Made by a program: the position numbers and the translations under genes. The notes under the pieces were generated by a model. It was not told the origin of the DNA. It made no database searches and saw only the letters and a list, made by a program, of their open reading frames with translations. A stretch of DNA of 64,000 nucleotides from Streptomyces pluripotens. GTDB lineage: Bacteria > Actinomycetota > Actinomycetes > Streptomycetales > Streptomycetaceae. Numbering within the stretch: position 1 is the stretch's first letter; each line of letters opens with the position of its first letter. This document shows positions 53,683 through 61,956 of this stretch, in pieces. The stretch spans positions 4,216,001 to 4,280,000 of the forward strand of contig NZ_CP021080.1 of the NCBI RefSeq assembly GCF_000802245.2, read 5' to 3'.

Positions 53683-55005
53683 TTGAGCAGCGCCGCGACC
53701 CGCCCCGCCGACCCGGATCACCTGTGGTCGGTGGACGAGCACCTGGAGGACATCCTCTCGACCGTTCGTCCCCTCGAACCCATCGAGCTGCAACTGCTCG
53801 ACGCCCAGGGCTGTGTCCTGGTCGACGACGTCGTCGTACCGGTTTCCCTGCCGCCGTTCGACAACAGCTCGATGGACGGGTACGCGGTGCGGGTCACGGA
53901 CGTCGCGGGCGCCAGTGAGGAGTTCCCGGCTGTCCTGGAGGTCGTCGGGGACGTCGCGGCGGGCGCGGCCGAACCGGTCCGGGTTGGTCCCGGCCAAGCC
54001 GCCCGCATCATGACCGGCGCCCCGCTGCCGCCCGGCGCCGAGGCCGTGGTCCCCGTCGAGTGGACCGACGGCGGGCTCGGCGCCGGCCCGGCGAACGGCA
54101 TGCGGGCGCGCAGCCTGGCCCCCGAGGGCGCCGAGGGGCAGGTGTCGGTGTACCACCCCGTCGAGGCGCGCGCGCATGTGCGTGCCGAGGGCAGCGACGT
54201 GAAGGCCGGCGATCGCGCCCTGGAAGCCGGCACGATCCTCGGCCCGCCGCAGATCGCCCTCCTCGCGGCGATCGGTCGCGGCACGGTGCGTGTCCGTCCG
54301 CGTCCGCGCGTGGTCGTCATGTCCACCGGAAGCGAGCTCGTCCAACCCGGCGAGGAGCTGGCCACCGGCCGGATCTACGACTCCAACAGCTTCGCCCTCA
54401 CCGCGGCCGCGCGGGACGCCGGCGCCATCGGCTACCGGGTGGGTGCCGTCGCCGACGACGCGGAGACGCTCCGCTCCACCATCGAGGACCAGCTCATCCG
54501 CGCCGACCTGCTCGTGACCACCGGCGGAGTGAGCGTCGGCGCGTACGACGTCGTCAAGGAGGCACTCGCCTACACCGGTGACGCGGACGAGGCGGGCGGC
54601 GGCGTCGAGTTCCGCAAGCTCGCCATGCAGCCCGGCAAGCCGCAGGGCTTCGGCACCATCGGCCCCGACTTCACGCCCCTGCTGGCCCTGCCCGGCAACC
54701 CGGTGTCGTCGTACGTTTCCTTCGAACTGTTCGCCCGCCCTGCCATCCGCGCCCTGATGGGTCTCAAGGACGTCCACCGACCCCGCACGCGGGCGGTCCT
54801 GCGGGCGGACCAGGTGCTCCGCTCCCCCGAGGGGCGCCGCCAGTTCCTGCGTGGCACCTACACGGACGGAGAGGTGACCCCGGTGGGTGGGGCCGGCTCC
54901 CACCTGGTCGCGGCGTTGGCCCACGCCGACGCCCTGATCGTCGTGCCCGAGGACGTGGACGTGGTGGAGCCCGGCACCGAGGTGGAGGTAGTGCTGCTCG
55001 GCTAG
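53683..55005 (+). CDS. moeA: Molybdopterin molybdotransferase (MoeA/Glp)
   Basis: 440 aa. It starts at TTG 53683, 5 bp after the galU stop, with GGAG in the galU end. Motifs: PPFDNSSMDGYAV, RIMTGAPLPPGAEAVVPVE, VVVMSTGSELVQPGE, ITTGGVSVG-type TTGGVSVGAYDVVKEAL, and LPGNPVSSYVSFELF. Inserts molybdate into adenylated molybdopterin. Confidence 0.95.
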   Translation: MSSAATRPADPDHLWSVDEHLEDILSTVRPLEPIELQLLDAQGCVLVDDVVVPVSLPPFDNSSMDGYAVRVTDVAGASEEFPAVLEVVGDVAAGAAEPVRVGPGQAARIMTGAPLPPGAEAVVPVEWTDGGLGAGPANGMRARSLAPEGAEGQVSVYHPVEARAHVRAEGSDVKAGDRALEAGTILGPPQIALLAAIGRGTVRVRPRPRVVVMSTGSELVQPGEELATGRIYDSNSFALTAAARDAGAIGYRVGAVADDAETLRSTIEDQLIRADLLVTTGGVSVGAYDVVKEALAYTGDADEAGGGVEFRKLAMQPGKPQGFGTIGPDFTPLLALPGNPVSSYVSFELFARPAIRALMGLKDVHRPRTRAVLRADQVLRSPEGRRQFLRGTYTDGEVTPVGGAGSHLVAALAHADALIVVPEDVDVVEPGTEVEVVLLG

Positions 55006-55133
55006 GTACCCGCGCACGCCCGTCCGCGGGCGGGGGTCCTGGTCCGCGGTGCGCGCCGGCTTGGCGGTACCGTGTCGCGCACAACAGGCCCGTGCACCGC
55101 ACGGTGCCGGGCTCGGACCGGGAGCGCCGCACC

Positions 55134-55613
55134 ATGAGTACGCAGGATGGACTGACGCACATCGACGAGGCGGGCGCCGCCCGCATGGTGGATGTGTCCG
55201 GCAAGGACGTGACCGCACGCACCGCCCGCGCCAGCGGCCGCGTCCTGGTCGCACCCCGCGTGGTCGAGTTGTTGCGTGGTGAGGGGGTCCCGAAGGGAGA
55301 CGCCCTGGCCACTGCGCGTATCGCGGGCATCATGGGGGCCAAGCGCACCCCGGACCTGATCCCGCTGTGCCACCCGCTGTCGCTGTCCGGTGTGAAACTG
55401 GATCTGTCGGTCGCGGACGACGCTGTGGAGATCTCGGCCACCGTGAAGACGACGGACCGTACGGGCGTCGAGATGGAGGCCCTCACCGCGGTGACGGTCG
55501 CCGCCCTCACCGTGATCGACATGGTCAAGGCCGTCGACAAGGGAGCGGTCATCACGGACGTACGGGTGGAGGAGAAGACGGGCGGCAAGTCGGGTGACTG
55601 GAGCCGGGCATGA
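55134..55613 (+). CDS. moaC: Cyclic pyranopterin monophosphate synthase
   Basis: 159 aa from ATG 55134 with GGGAGCG upstream. LTHIDEAGAARMVDVSGKDV, GIMGAKRTPDLIPLCHPLSL, VEMEALTAVTVAALTVIDMV: the full MoaC signature. Acts with MoaA in the first step of molybdopterin synthesis. Overlaps mog by 4 bp. Confidence 0.95.
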   Translation: MSTQDGLTHIDEAGAARMVDVSGKDVTARTARASGRVLVAPRVVELLRGEGVPKGDALATARIAGIMGAKRTPDLIPLCHPLSLSGVKLDLSVADDAVEISATVKTTDRTGVEMEALTAVTVAALTVIDMVKAVDKGAVITDVRVEEKTGGKSGDWSRA

Positions 55614-56110
55614 CCTATCGTGCACTGGTGGTCACCGCCTCCAACAGGGCCGCTGCGGGTGTCTATGAGGACAAGGGCGGTCCGCTGGTCGCCGACCGCC
55701 TGAAGGGCTTCGGTTTCCACGTCGACGGTCCCCGGGTCGTCCCGGACGGGGACCCCGTGGAGGCGGCCCTGCGCGCGGGTGTACAGGCTGGCTACGACGC
55801 CATCGTCACCACCGGTGGTACCGGGATCTCCCCCACCGACCGCACGCCTGAGGCGACCCGCGCGGTGATCGACCATGAGGTGCCGGGCATCGCGGAGGCT
55901 ATCCGGGCGTTCGGGCGGGAGAAGGTGCCGACGTCCGCGCTGTCCCGGGGCCTGGCCGGGGTCGCGGGGAGCACCCTGATCGTCAACCTGCCAGGCTCCA
56001 CCGGCGGGGTGAAGGACGGCCTCGCCGTACTGGAGCCCCTGCTGATCCACGCCGTCGATCAGGTCCGCGGCGGCGACCACCCCAGACCCAGCAGCGGGGG
56101 TGCGAGCTGA
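55610..56110 (+). CDS. mog: Molybdopterin adenylyltransferase (MogA/MoaB)
   Basis: 166 aa; ATGA overlap with moaC. ALVVTASNRAAAGVYEDKGG, IVTTGGTGISPTDRTPEAT, and NLPGSTGGVKDGL, the substrate loop. Adenylates molybdopterin before MoeA. The MoaA, MoaD/E genes are elsewhere. Confidence 0.94.
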   Translation: MTYRALVVTASNRAAAGVYEDKGGPLVADRLKGFGFHVDGPRVVPDGDPVEAALRAGVQAGYDAIVTTGGTGISPTDRTPEATRAVIDHEVPGIAEAIRAFGREKVPTSALSRGLAGVAGSTLIVNLPGSTGGVKDGLAVLEPLLIHAVDQVRGGDHPRPSSGGAS

Positions 56111-56778
56111 ACAGCCCTTCCTGGCCGGTCGTGCTGGTGGACGGCGATGTCGTCCTCCGGCCGATACGGCTGCGCGACCAACGGGCCTGGCGCGAGGTGA
56201 ACCGGCGCAACCGGGACTGGCTGCGCCCCTGGGAGGCGACCATCCCGCCGCCTACGCCGAGCGGGCCGATCACGCATCGGCCGACCTACCGGCAGATGGT
56301 CCGGCATCTGCGCTCCGAGGCCGGCGCGGGCCGGATGCTGCCGTTCGTCATCGAGTACCAGGGGCAGCTGGTAGGGCAATTGACGGTCGCCGGCATCACC
56401 TGGGGGTCGATGTGCTCGGCGCACATCGGCTACTGGGTGGACGAGGCGGTGGCCGGGCGCGGGGTGACGCCGACGGCCGTCGCCCTCGTGGTGGACCACT
56501 GTTTCCGCACGGTGGGGCTGCACCGCATCGAGGTCTGCATTCGCCCCGAGAACCGGCCGAGCCGCCGGGTCGTGGAGAAACTCGGATTCCGTGAGGAGGG
56601 GCTCCGCCGGCGCTTTCTGCACATCGACGGAGCCTGGCGTGATCACCTCGTCTTCGCGCTCACTGCGGACGAGGTGCCCGAAGGGTTGCTCGCACGCTGG
56701 CAGCGGGCACGATCCCGGCAGCGGAAGCACACCGAGCACGAGAGCGCCCAGGGGAATCCCCCCAGCCCCACAAATTGA
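56107..56778 (+). CDS. GNAT (RimJ-like) N-acetyltransferase, probable CTG start
   Basis: About 223 aa if translation starts at CTG 56107, which overlaps the mog stop as CTGA and has GGGGGTG 6 nt upstream. The frame then reads LNSPSWPVVLVDGDVVLRPI, natural for this family. The alternative is GTG 56131, with no ribosome site. Acetyl-CoA loop VAGRGVTPTAVAL (R-G-x-T type), CIRPENRPSRRVVEKLGFREEG. Probably modifies a protein N-terminus or an amino compound. Confidence 0.88.
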   Translation: MNSPSWPVVLVDGDVVLRPIRLRDQRAWREVNRRNRDWLRPWEATIPPPTPSGPITHRPTYRQMVRHLRSEAGAGRMLPFVIEYQGQLVGQLTVAGITWGSMCSAHIGYWVDEAVAGRGVTPTAVALVVDHCFRTVGLHRIEVCIRPENRPSRRVVEKLGFREEGLRRRFLHIDGAWRDHLVFALTADEVPEGLLARWQRARSRQRKHTEHESAQGNPPSPTN

Positions 56779-56950
56779 ATACATGTTCGAAATTGACCCG
56801 CTGATGATCACCTTGGTGCACTGAATTCACGGCTGCGGCGGTCCTGTGATCGCATCGATCGCAAAAAAAGCTGGAAATATCAGCCAGATCGTGCGACACA
56901 CCGGCCCAATTGGCGGATGGCCTCACGCAAACCCCTCTACGGTGTGAGAC

Positions 56951-58213
56951 GTGAGCAGCAGCGGCCTCATCTACGCAGTCATCGTCGGGGCTTGGGCCGC
57001 CTACTTGGTGCCGATGTGGCTCCGTAGGCAGGACGAGCTGAACGAGGCCCGTCCGACGGAACGCTTCAGCACCGCCATCCGGCTGCTGTCCGGACGGGCG
57101 GGCATGGAGCGCCGGTACGCCAAGGACCTGCGGGCGCGCTCCGCCCGCGAGGGGGAGCCGGATGCCGGCGACCCGGACGCCGTCACCGACTCGGTCGACG
57201 TCCGGGCCTTTGTCGTGCCTCCGACCCGCCGTCAGATCCGCACGGATGCGGCGTCGGAGGCGTCTTCGGGGACGGGGCAGGTGCCCGGACACGTCGTTCC
57301 ACCGACGTCCAGGTCTACCTCGGCGCCCCCACAGCATTCCTCTGGCTCCCCCGTGTCCGCCTCCGGGTCCCCAGGCGCGCGGAAACAGGGGGAGCCGGAG
57401 CGGAGCACGCCCTCGGCGCGGGCGGCCGCAGCGCGCGCCCGGCGTTCCAAGGTGCTCGCGCGTCGAAGGCGTACCACGATGATGCTCTTCCTCGCCTTCA
57501 CACTGGGCGCGATCGTCGCCGCTGTCGGGGGGCTCGCCTTTCTGTGGGCCCCGGCCGCCCCCGCCGCACTCCTCAGCGCCTACATCGCCCATCTGCGTTC
57601 TCAGGAGCGCCGTCGCTTCGCGTACCAGATGGATCGCCGGCGCGCCGAGGCGGCGGCCCAGCGACTGCGCGAGCGGGAACGTCCGCCGCGTCGGCGTGCC
57701 CCCCTTGACGCGGACCCCGGTCCGGACGATTCGGAGGAGGGCCCAGAGGCCGGAGCGGACACTGGTCTCTCCGCGCTCGCCGCGGACCGACGCGCCTTGG
57801 TCGAGCAGACCGACCACGCAGAGTGGGTCGACCAGCAGCGCGAGCGGCAGCGGCGGCCCGATCACGGGGAGAGTTGGGACCCGGTGCCGGTGCCGCTGCC
57901 GACGTACGTGACGGCGCCGGTCGCCCCGCGCGCCACCTCCGACGTGGACCTCGGGGCACCCGGTACATGGAGTTCGGCGCGTTCGAGCGCGCTCACGCCG
58001 GAACACGAAGCGGCTCAGGCGCCGGCGGGGGAGCCGGATACGCAACCGGAGACGGGAGAGGATGAGCAGGCGCCCGTGTCCACGGACAAGCCAGGGGGCG
58101 AACGCAGCGATGCCCGTCGTGCAGCCTCCGCCCGCAGGGCACGTGAGCGTGGGCGCACGCCCCTCTTCGACCAGTACGAGGACGGCGACCACCCGCGTGC
58201 GGCCAACGAGTGA
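56951..58213 (+). CDS. sepX: SepX-like cell-division membrane protein
   Basis: 420 aa from GTG 56951. It begins SSSGLIYAVIVGAWAAYLVP (membrane segment 1) then MWLRRQDELNEARPTERFST, which I recognise as the actinobacterial SepX N-terminus; a second hydrophobic pair is at ~residues 180-215 (MMLFLAFTLGAIVAAVGGL). The middle and C-terminal parts are charged and disordered. SepX stabilises divisomes in Streptomyces. TACGGT lies 7 nt before the GTG. The name is from memory of sequence and neighbourhood. Confidence 0.75.
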   Translation: MSSSGLIYAVIVGAWAAYLVPMWLRRQDELNEARPTERFSTAIRLLSGRAGMERRYAKDLRARSAREGEPDAGDPDAVTDSVDVRAFVVPPTRRQIRTDAASEASSGTGQVPGHVVPPTSRSTSAPPQHSSGSPVSASGSPGARKQGEPERSTPSARAAAARARRSKVLARRRRTTMMLFLAFTLGAIVAAVGGLAFLWAPAAPAALLSAYIAHLRSQERRRFAYQMDRRRAEAAAQRLRERERPPRRRAPLDADPGPDDSEEGPEAGADTGLSALAADRRALVEQTDHAEWVDQQRERQRRPDHGESWDPVPVPLPTYVTAPVAPRATSDVDLGAPGTWSSARSSALTPEHEAAQAPAGEPDTQPETGEDEQAPVSTDKPGGERSDARRAASARRARERGRTPLFDQYEDGDHPRAANE

Positions 58214-58287
58214 CCCGCTTACCCTCCTGCCGGGGATCTGCCCCTGACCAGTCGGGGAACGGATTTTTAAGCAGCCCGACGGGGATG

Positions 58288-60177
58288 CTAGAGTTTCACT
58301 CGTTGCAAGGGCCTGTGGCGCAGTCCGGTAGCGCACCTCGTTCGCATCGAGGGGGCCAGGGGTTCAAATCCCCTCAGGTCCACCCAAGTAACGACGTTCG
58401 AACCCCGATCCCGAAACGGATCGGGGTTCTTCGTTTCGGCCGGTAGGGGCCCGTGGGGGCGTTGAACCGGGTCTCGGGGCCGCGCCGGTTCGGGGGCGTG
58501 GTTCTGCGCCCGGGGGTGGCACTGGCGGCCCTCGCGGGCACGCCCCGTCGCCGTGCCGACCGTGCCCGTTTCGGGGCCGGTTTCCGGGACGGCAGCGATC
58601 TTGTTCTCACTCCTGGCGGAGCCGGGTGTAAGAAGGTGGGCGAAGGTTTCCGTCAGGTCCGCGCCGTGCACCTGGTCGTCGATGATCCAGAAGCGAGTGA
58701 ACACGGCTTGGTTGAGCTGGCGGCGGACAGTAGGCGGAGCGCTGAGGTACAGCCGGTGTGCGTTGGCGCACAGCAGCAGCGCCTCTTCTACGACCGTCAG
58801 GACGGCTTCGATCTCGATGGAACAGCGGTCGATGATCTGCTGCACTCCGGCCAGTTCGCGCGTGATGCGCTCTTGCTCGGACTTCAGGAGGTCGAGCGGG
58901 ATGGCGTCGGCGTAGCGCATCTCGACCAGCTTGAGCTGTGCGTTCTGTAGGTCTTTCTTCCTTTTCTCCTGTCGTGCGAGTTCTATGGCGTTGCTCTGTT
59001 GGCGCAGCACGAGTTCGACCATGACCTGTTCGCGGATGGCCGCGATGCGGGCCTCGGAGAGCTGTACGCGGCTCCAGTAGTCGGCCACGGACACTTCGGC
59101 GTCGGCGATGAGCACGGCCGACTGGGTGCACTGACGGTGTTTGGCTCGGCCGATGCAGTAGAAGTAGGGATAGACGGTGCCCCAACGGCCTTTGGCGTTG
59201 GTGACGCCGAGTCGTCCGCCGCACTGACCGCAGAAGATCGAACCCTTCAGGTAGTGCGGGTGCTTGTGCGTCTTTTCGCGAGACTCCATGCGTGCCCGGC
59301 GGACAGCCTGTACTTGCTCGAAGGTCTCGGTATCGATGAGCGCCGGGTGGCGGCCGTCGTACCAAACGCCCTCGAACTTCACATAGCCGATGTAGTAGCG
59401 GTTCACGAGCATCTTGTTGATGTGCTGGATGCTGACCGGCCGCGTCGGCCGCTTCCGTGTGGCGGGGATACGAAGCCCGCGATGCTCCAGTTCGGTGCAG
59501 AGCCGTTCCATGGTGTAGTCGCCTGACGCATACGCCCTGAACATCCACTGGATGAGCGGCGCGCGCTCCGGGTCGACGGCGACGGTGCGAACCTCGCGGC
59601 CGTCCACTTTGGTGCGGACGTTGAGGTAGCCGAGCGGTGCAAGACCAGGCGTACCACCAGACTTTGCCTTCTGGCGCATACCCTTCTTCGCTTCCATTGC
59701 GAGGTTGGAAGAGTAGAACTCGGCGATGGTCGCCATGATCCCGTGCAGCAGCTTGCCCGAGGGTGTCTCGTCGATGTTCTCGGTCGAGGACACCAGCTGC
59801 GCCCCGGCCTGACGGATGGCGATGTTGATCGCTACGTCGTCTTCGCGAGAGCGGGCCAGACGGTCCACCTTATGCACGATGACGTAGCTGATGCTGCCCA
59901 GCTCGCGGACGAACTCCAGCATGGTTTGCAACTCGGGGCGGTCGGCGGTCTTCGCTGACTCGCCTCTGTCCATGAACTCCGCCACGACGACCGCGCCGAG
60001 CCGTTCGGCCGTGCGCTGGTTGGCCTCTCGTTGGGCCGGGATGGAGTATCCCTCTTCGTCGAAGTCGGTGTCGGCTTGCGCCGACGTGGAGACGCGGAGG
60101 TAGCTGACGGCGAGTTTCACGCCGTCTGGTGGATTCTGGAGAGTGAAGCCGTCGAGGACTTCGGTGAGTATGCGCAT
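58288..60177 (-). CDS. Large serine recombinase (site-specific integrase)
   Basis: 629 aa in the open frame. N-terminal resolvase domain with nucleophile Ser in SYLRVSTSAQAD, VHKVDRLARSREDD, then the recombinase domain (GYLNVRTKV, HINKMLVNRYYIGYVKFEGV), a zinc ribbon (FCGQCGGRLGVTN ... CTQSAVL) and a coiled coil (LARQEKRKKDLQNAQLKLVE). From about residue 560 the frame is antisense to the tRNA-Ala terminator and tRNA gene, so the last ~60 residues are read from host DNA and the original end of the protein is unknown. It integrates an element, most likely next to this tRNA. Confidence 0.92.
   Translation of the reverse strand: MRILTEVLDGFTLQNPPDGVKLAVSYLRVSTSAQADTDFDEEGYSIPAQREANQRTAERLGAVVVAEFMDRGESAKTADRPELQTMLEFVRELGSISYVIVHKVDRLARSREDDVAINIAIRQAGAQLVSSTENIDETPSGKLLHGIMATIAEFYSSNLAMEAKKGMRQKAKSGGTPGLAPLGYLNVRTKVDGREVRTVAVDPERAPLIQWMFRAYASGDYTMERLCTELEHRGLRIPATRKRPTRPVSIQHINKMLVNRYYIGYVKFEGVWYDGRHPALIDTETFEQVQAVRRARMESREKTHKHPHYLKGSIFCGQCGGRLGVTNAKGRWGTVYPYFYCIGRAKHRQCTQSAVLIADAEVSVADYWSRVQLSEARIAAIREQVMVELVLRQQSNAIELARQEKRKKDLQNAQLKLVEMRYADAIPLDLLKSEQERITRELAGVQQIIDRCSIEIEAVLTVVEEALLLCANAHRLYLSAPPTVRRQLNQAVFTRFWIIDDQVHGADLTETFAHLLTPGSARSENKIAAVPETGPETGTVGTATGRAREGRQCHPRAQNHAPEPARPRDPVQRPHGPLPAETKNPDPFRDRGSNVVTWVDLRGFEPLAPSMRTRCATGLRHRPLQRVKL
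58309..58382 (+). tRNA. tRNA-Ala (anticodon CGC)
   Basis: Acceptor GGGCCTG/CAGGTCC with the G3-U70 pair that marks alanine tRNAs, D arm GCGCAGTCCGGTAGCGC, anticodon stem CCTCG/CGAGG with loop TTCGCAT (anticodon CGC), T arm AGGGGTTCAAATCCCCT. CCA is not encoded. Follows sepX; probably the boundary of the element to its right. Confidence 0.93.
58401..58428 (+). terminator. tRNA-Ala terminator
   Basis: AACCCCGATCC/GGATCGGGGTT hairpin with TTCTTCG following. Confidence 0.75.
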
Positions 60178-60223
60178 AGCGCTGCCTCTCTATGGTCGAT
60201 GAGCGGGGATTGAGCGAGTGCAT

Positions 60224-60303
60224 GACCGGCTCCTTGAGGTTGCAGGAATAGGGAGGGAGCGCACTTAGTCCACGGGAGGGCTGCGACCGCTCCTTTGAGG
60301 TTG
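60224..60303. repeat. Two 19-bp direct repeats between the recombinase genes
   Basis: GACCGGCTCCTTGAGGTTG (60224-60242) and GACCGCTCCTTTGAGGTTG (60285-60303), 61 bp apart, differ by one shifted base. They lie just upstream of the serine recombinase gene and may be its regulator or recombination-directionality sites. Confidence 0.55.
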
Positions 60304-60308
60304 GTAAC

Positions 60309-61715
60309 TCATGCCGCCCTCCGATCTGCGTCTTCTTCTGACGGCGAGTTGACGGCTAAATAGACGGCAACGCAGCCGAGCTTCCACTCAATAGTGCGTG
60401 CTTGCATGACCTGATCTATAGAGGCGAGCTGTTCGTGTAAGGGGGCTTGGATGGGCCTGAAGAGCCTTGTGTCCCCAGTTCGAGTCTGGGAGGAGCCACC
60501 AGAGAGAACTTCACCGATTCGGTGGAGTTTTTTCTTGTTTGACGGCTGTTCCTGACGGCAACGCGTACGGTCATGCGCTGCCTGCGCGAGTAGCGCGGTC
60601 TCAACCTTTTCAAGTGCGGAGCGTTTGCTGTTCATGTCCGTGTGCTCGTATATGCCTGTAGTCCTCACGTCGCCGTGACCAAGGATTGCTTGAATGTCGC
60701 GGTCATGAACGTTCAATTTTTTCTGTGTCGTTGCGTTGGTGTGCCGCATTCCATGGACGGTGATGCGGCGAAGCCCGTAGCGCTCACAGATTCTCAAGAA
60801 TGAACGGTAAAGGTTTCTGGACTCCATAGGGCGTCCCGACCTTGTAGTGAAGACGAGCTCGTCGTGATTCCCTGTTCCTTGCCAATTGTCGCCTGCCAGC
60901 AGGCGGGCAGCTTCTTGCTCGTGCTTATGCGCCAACAATTTATCTGCAACAGTCGTGAGTAGGGGTTCATCGCGGACACTAGTGTCAGTCTTCAGATCCA
61001 CTTGTTGCAGAACGCCGTTGATACGTTGTACCTGTTGCCGTATGTGCAGTACGCCGTCGGCGAAGTTGACGTCGCGCCATCTGATGCCAAGCACTTCACC
61101 ACGCCGAAGACCGTACATAACTAACAGTAGAAATGCTGGATAGAGCGGATCAGGCCTCGATGCTTCTAGGAATCGCGCTGCCTCCTCGGTAGTCCAGTGT
61201 TCCGCCTCCTTGGGCTTGTACTTCGGCATCTGAACCAGCCGAGCAACGTTGCGCGTTATTAGCTCCTGCCGCATCGCGTATGTAAGTGCAGCGCTCAGAA
61301 CCTTACGCGCTTGGTGAATCGTTGCGGTGGTAGTGCCATCGTCAGCAAGTTGGTTAATGAACGACTGAACAGTGTGTATCGATAGCTGCGTCAGCTTGTA
61401 GTGTCCAAGACCGGGTTTCAGGTGCAGTCGGACAATGGATTCATGCCGGCGGAGGGTTAGCGGGCGGCGTTTTGCAGTCGAAAGCCAATGGTCGAGGTAC
61501 TGGTCGAGTCTCCACGATTCATCGGGCAGTGCCGCCCCTTTGAGTACTTGTGCGGTGACTAGAGTCAGCTTCTCTTGGGCCTCCATCTTTGTAGTGCCGT
61601 ACACACGCACACGTTTGGACCGTCCGCTAACAGTGGGGAGGTACTTAGCGCCCTCCCAGCGTCCATCCTTGCGCTTGTAGATGCTCCCTTCGCCGTTTGC
61701 GTTACGCCGAGCCAT
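60309..61715 (-). CDS. Tyrosine recombinase (integrase) reading through a tRNA fragment
   Basis: 468 aa in the open frame. N-terminal arm-binding domain (GEGSIYKRKDGRWEG), core-binding domain (LTQLSIHTVQSFINQLADD), catalytic domain with Arg in MYGLRRGEVLGIRW, HGMRHTNAT (H-x-x-R), His in ILGHGDVRTT and Tyr in GIYEHTD. After ALEKVETALLAQ the frame goes through SSQTRTGDTRLFRP, the antisense of the tRNA fragment at 60454-60501, and continues to 60309. The active protein probably needs only ~390 residues. Start ATG 61715 overlaps the excisionase stop (TAATG). Base composition is clearly more A/T rich than the core genes. Confidence 0.92.
   Translation of the reverse strand: MARRNANGEGSIYKRKDGRWEGAKYLPTVSGRSKRVRVYGTTKMEAQEKLTLVTAQVLKGAALPDESWRLDQYLDHWLSTAKRRPLTLRRHESIVRLHLKPGLGHYKLTQLSIHTVQSFINQLADDGTTTATIHQARKVLSAALTYAMRQELITRNVARLVQMPKYKPKEAEHWTTEEAARFLEASRPDPLYPAFLLLVMYGLRRGEVLGIRWRDVNFADGVLHIRQQVQRINGVLQQVDLKTDTSVRDEPLLTTVADKLLAHKHEQEAARLLAGDNWQGTGNHDELVFTTRSGRPMESRNLYRSFLRICERYGLRRITVHGMRHTNATTQKKLNVHDRDIQAILGHGDVRTTGIYEHTDMNSKRSALEKVETALLAQAAHDRTRCRQEQPSNKKKLHRIGEVLSGGSSQTRTGDTRLFRPIQAPLHEQLASIDQVMQARTIEWKLGCVAVYLAVNSPSEEDADRRAA
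60454..60501 (+). repeat. 3' fragment of a second tRNA (probable att site)
   Basis: Contains an anticodon loop CTGAAGA with 3' stem GCCTT, a T arm CCCAGTTCGAGTCTGGG and GGAGCCACCA. The 5' half is absent, so it is not a working tRNA. If the loop is read normally the anticodon would be GAA (Phe type), but this is tentative. It lies at the end of the tyrosine integrase gene, where attL or attR is expected. Confidence 0.7.
60507..60533 (+). terminator. Terminator following the tRNA fragment
   Basis: AACTTCACCG, ATT, CGGTGGAGTT and a T6 tract: a classic intrinsic terminator, typical of the sequence right after a tRNA gene. Confidence 0.8.
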
Positions 61716-61942
61716 TACGCGGTTGCCTCCAATTTAAGCTTCTCGATCAGCTCGCGTATGGCGCTGCGAGGAATCAGGCGGCGGCTGCGAATCTTGATGC
61801 TCGCCAGTTGTCGAGAGTGGATAAATTGGTAGAGCGTCCACTTACTCACACGCAACTCGGCGCATGCCTCGGCCACGGTCAATAGGTCGTCGGCGGCATC
61901 GGAAGCCGTGCGGAAGTAGATTTTTGTTAGGTCTTCTGTCAT
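61715..61942 (-). CDS. Excisionase (Xis-like MerR-type HTH)
   Basis: 75 aa from ATG 61942, chosen because GGAGGG lies 6 nt upstream (the ATG at 61948 abuts it). LLTVAEACAELRVSKWTLYQ, then FIHSRQLASIKIRSRRLIPR, is the helix-turn-helix excisionase family. Directs the tyrosine recombinase to excision. Overlaps the integrase start by one base. Confidence 0.88.
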   Translation of the reverse strand: MTEDLTKIYFRTASDAADDLLTVAEACAELRVSKWTLYQFIHSRQLASIKIRSRRLIPRSAIRELIEKLKLEATA

Positions 61943-61956
61943 AAGCATCCCTCCTT

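Noticed and set aside
58288..58430. Recombinase C-terminal tail as a real domain
   Set aside because: It is the antisense of the tRNA and its terminator, so it is read-through rather than evolved protein.
60454..60501. Complete second tRNA gene
   Set aside because: Only the anticodon-loop-to-3' part is present; no D arm or matching 5' acceptor strand upstream.
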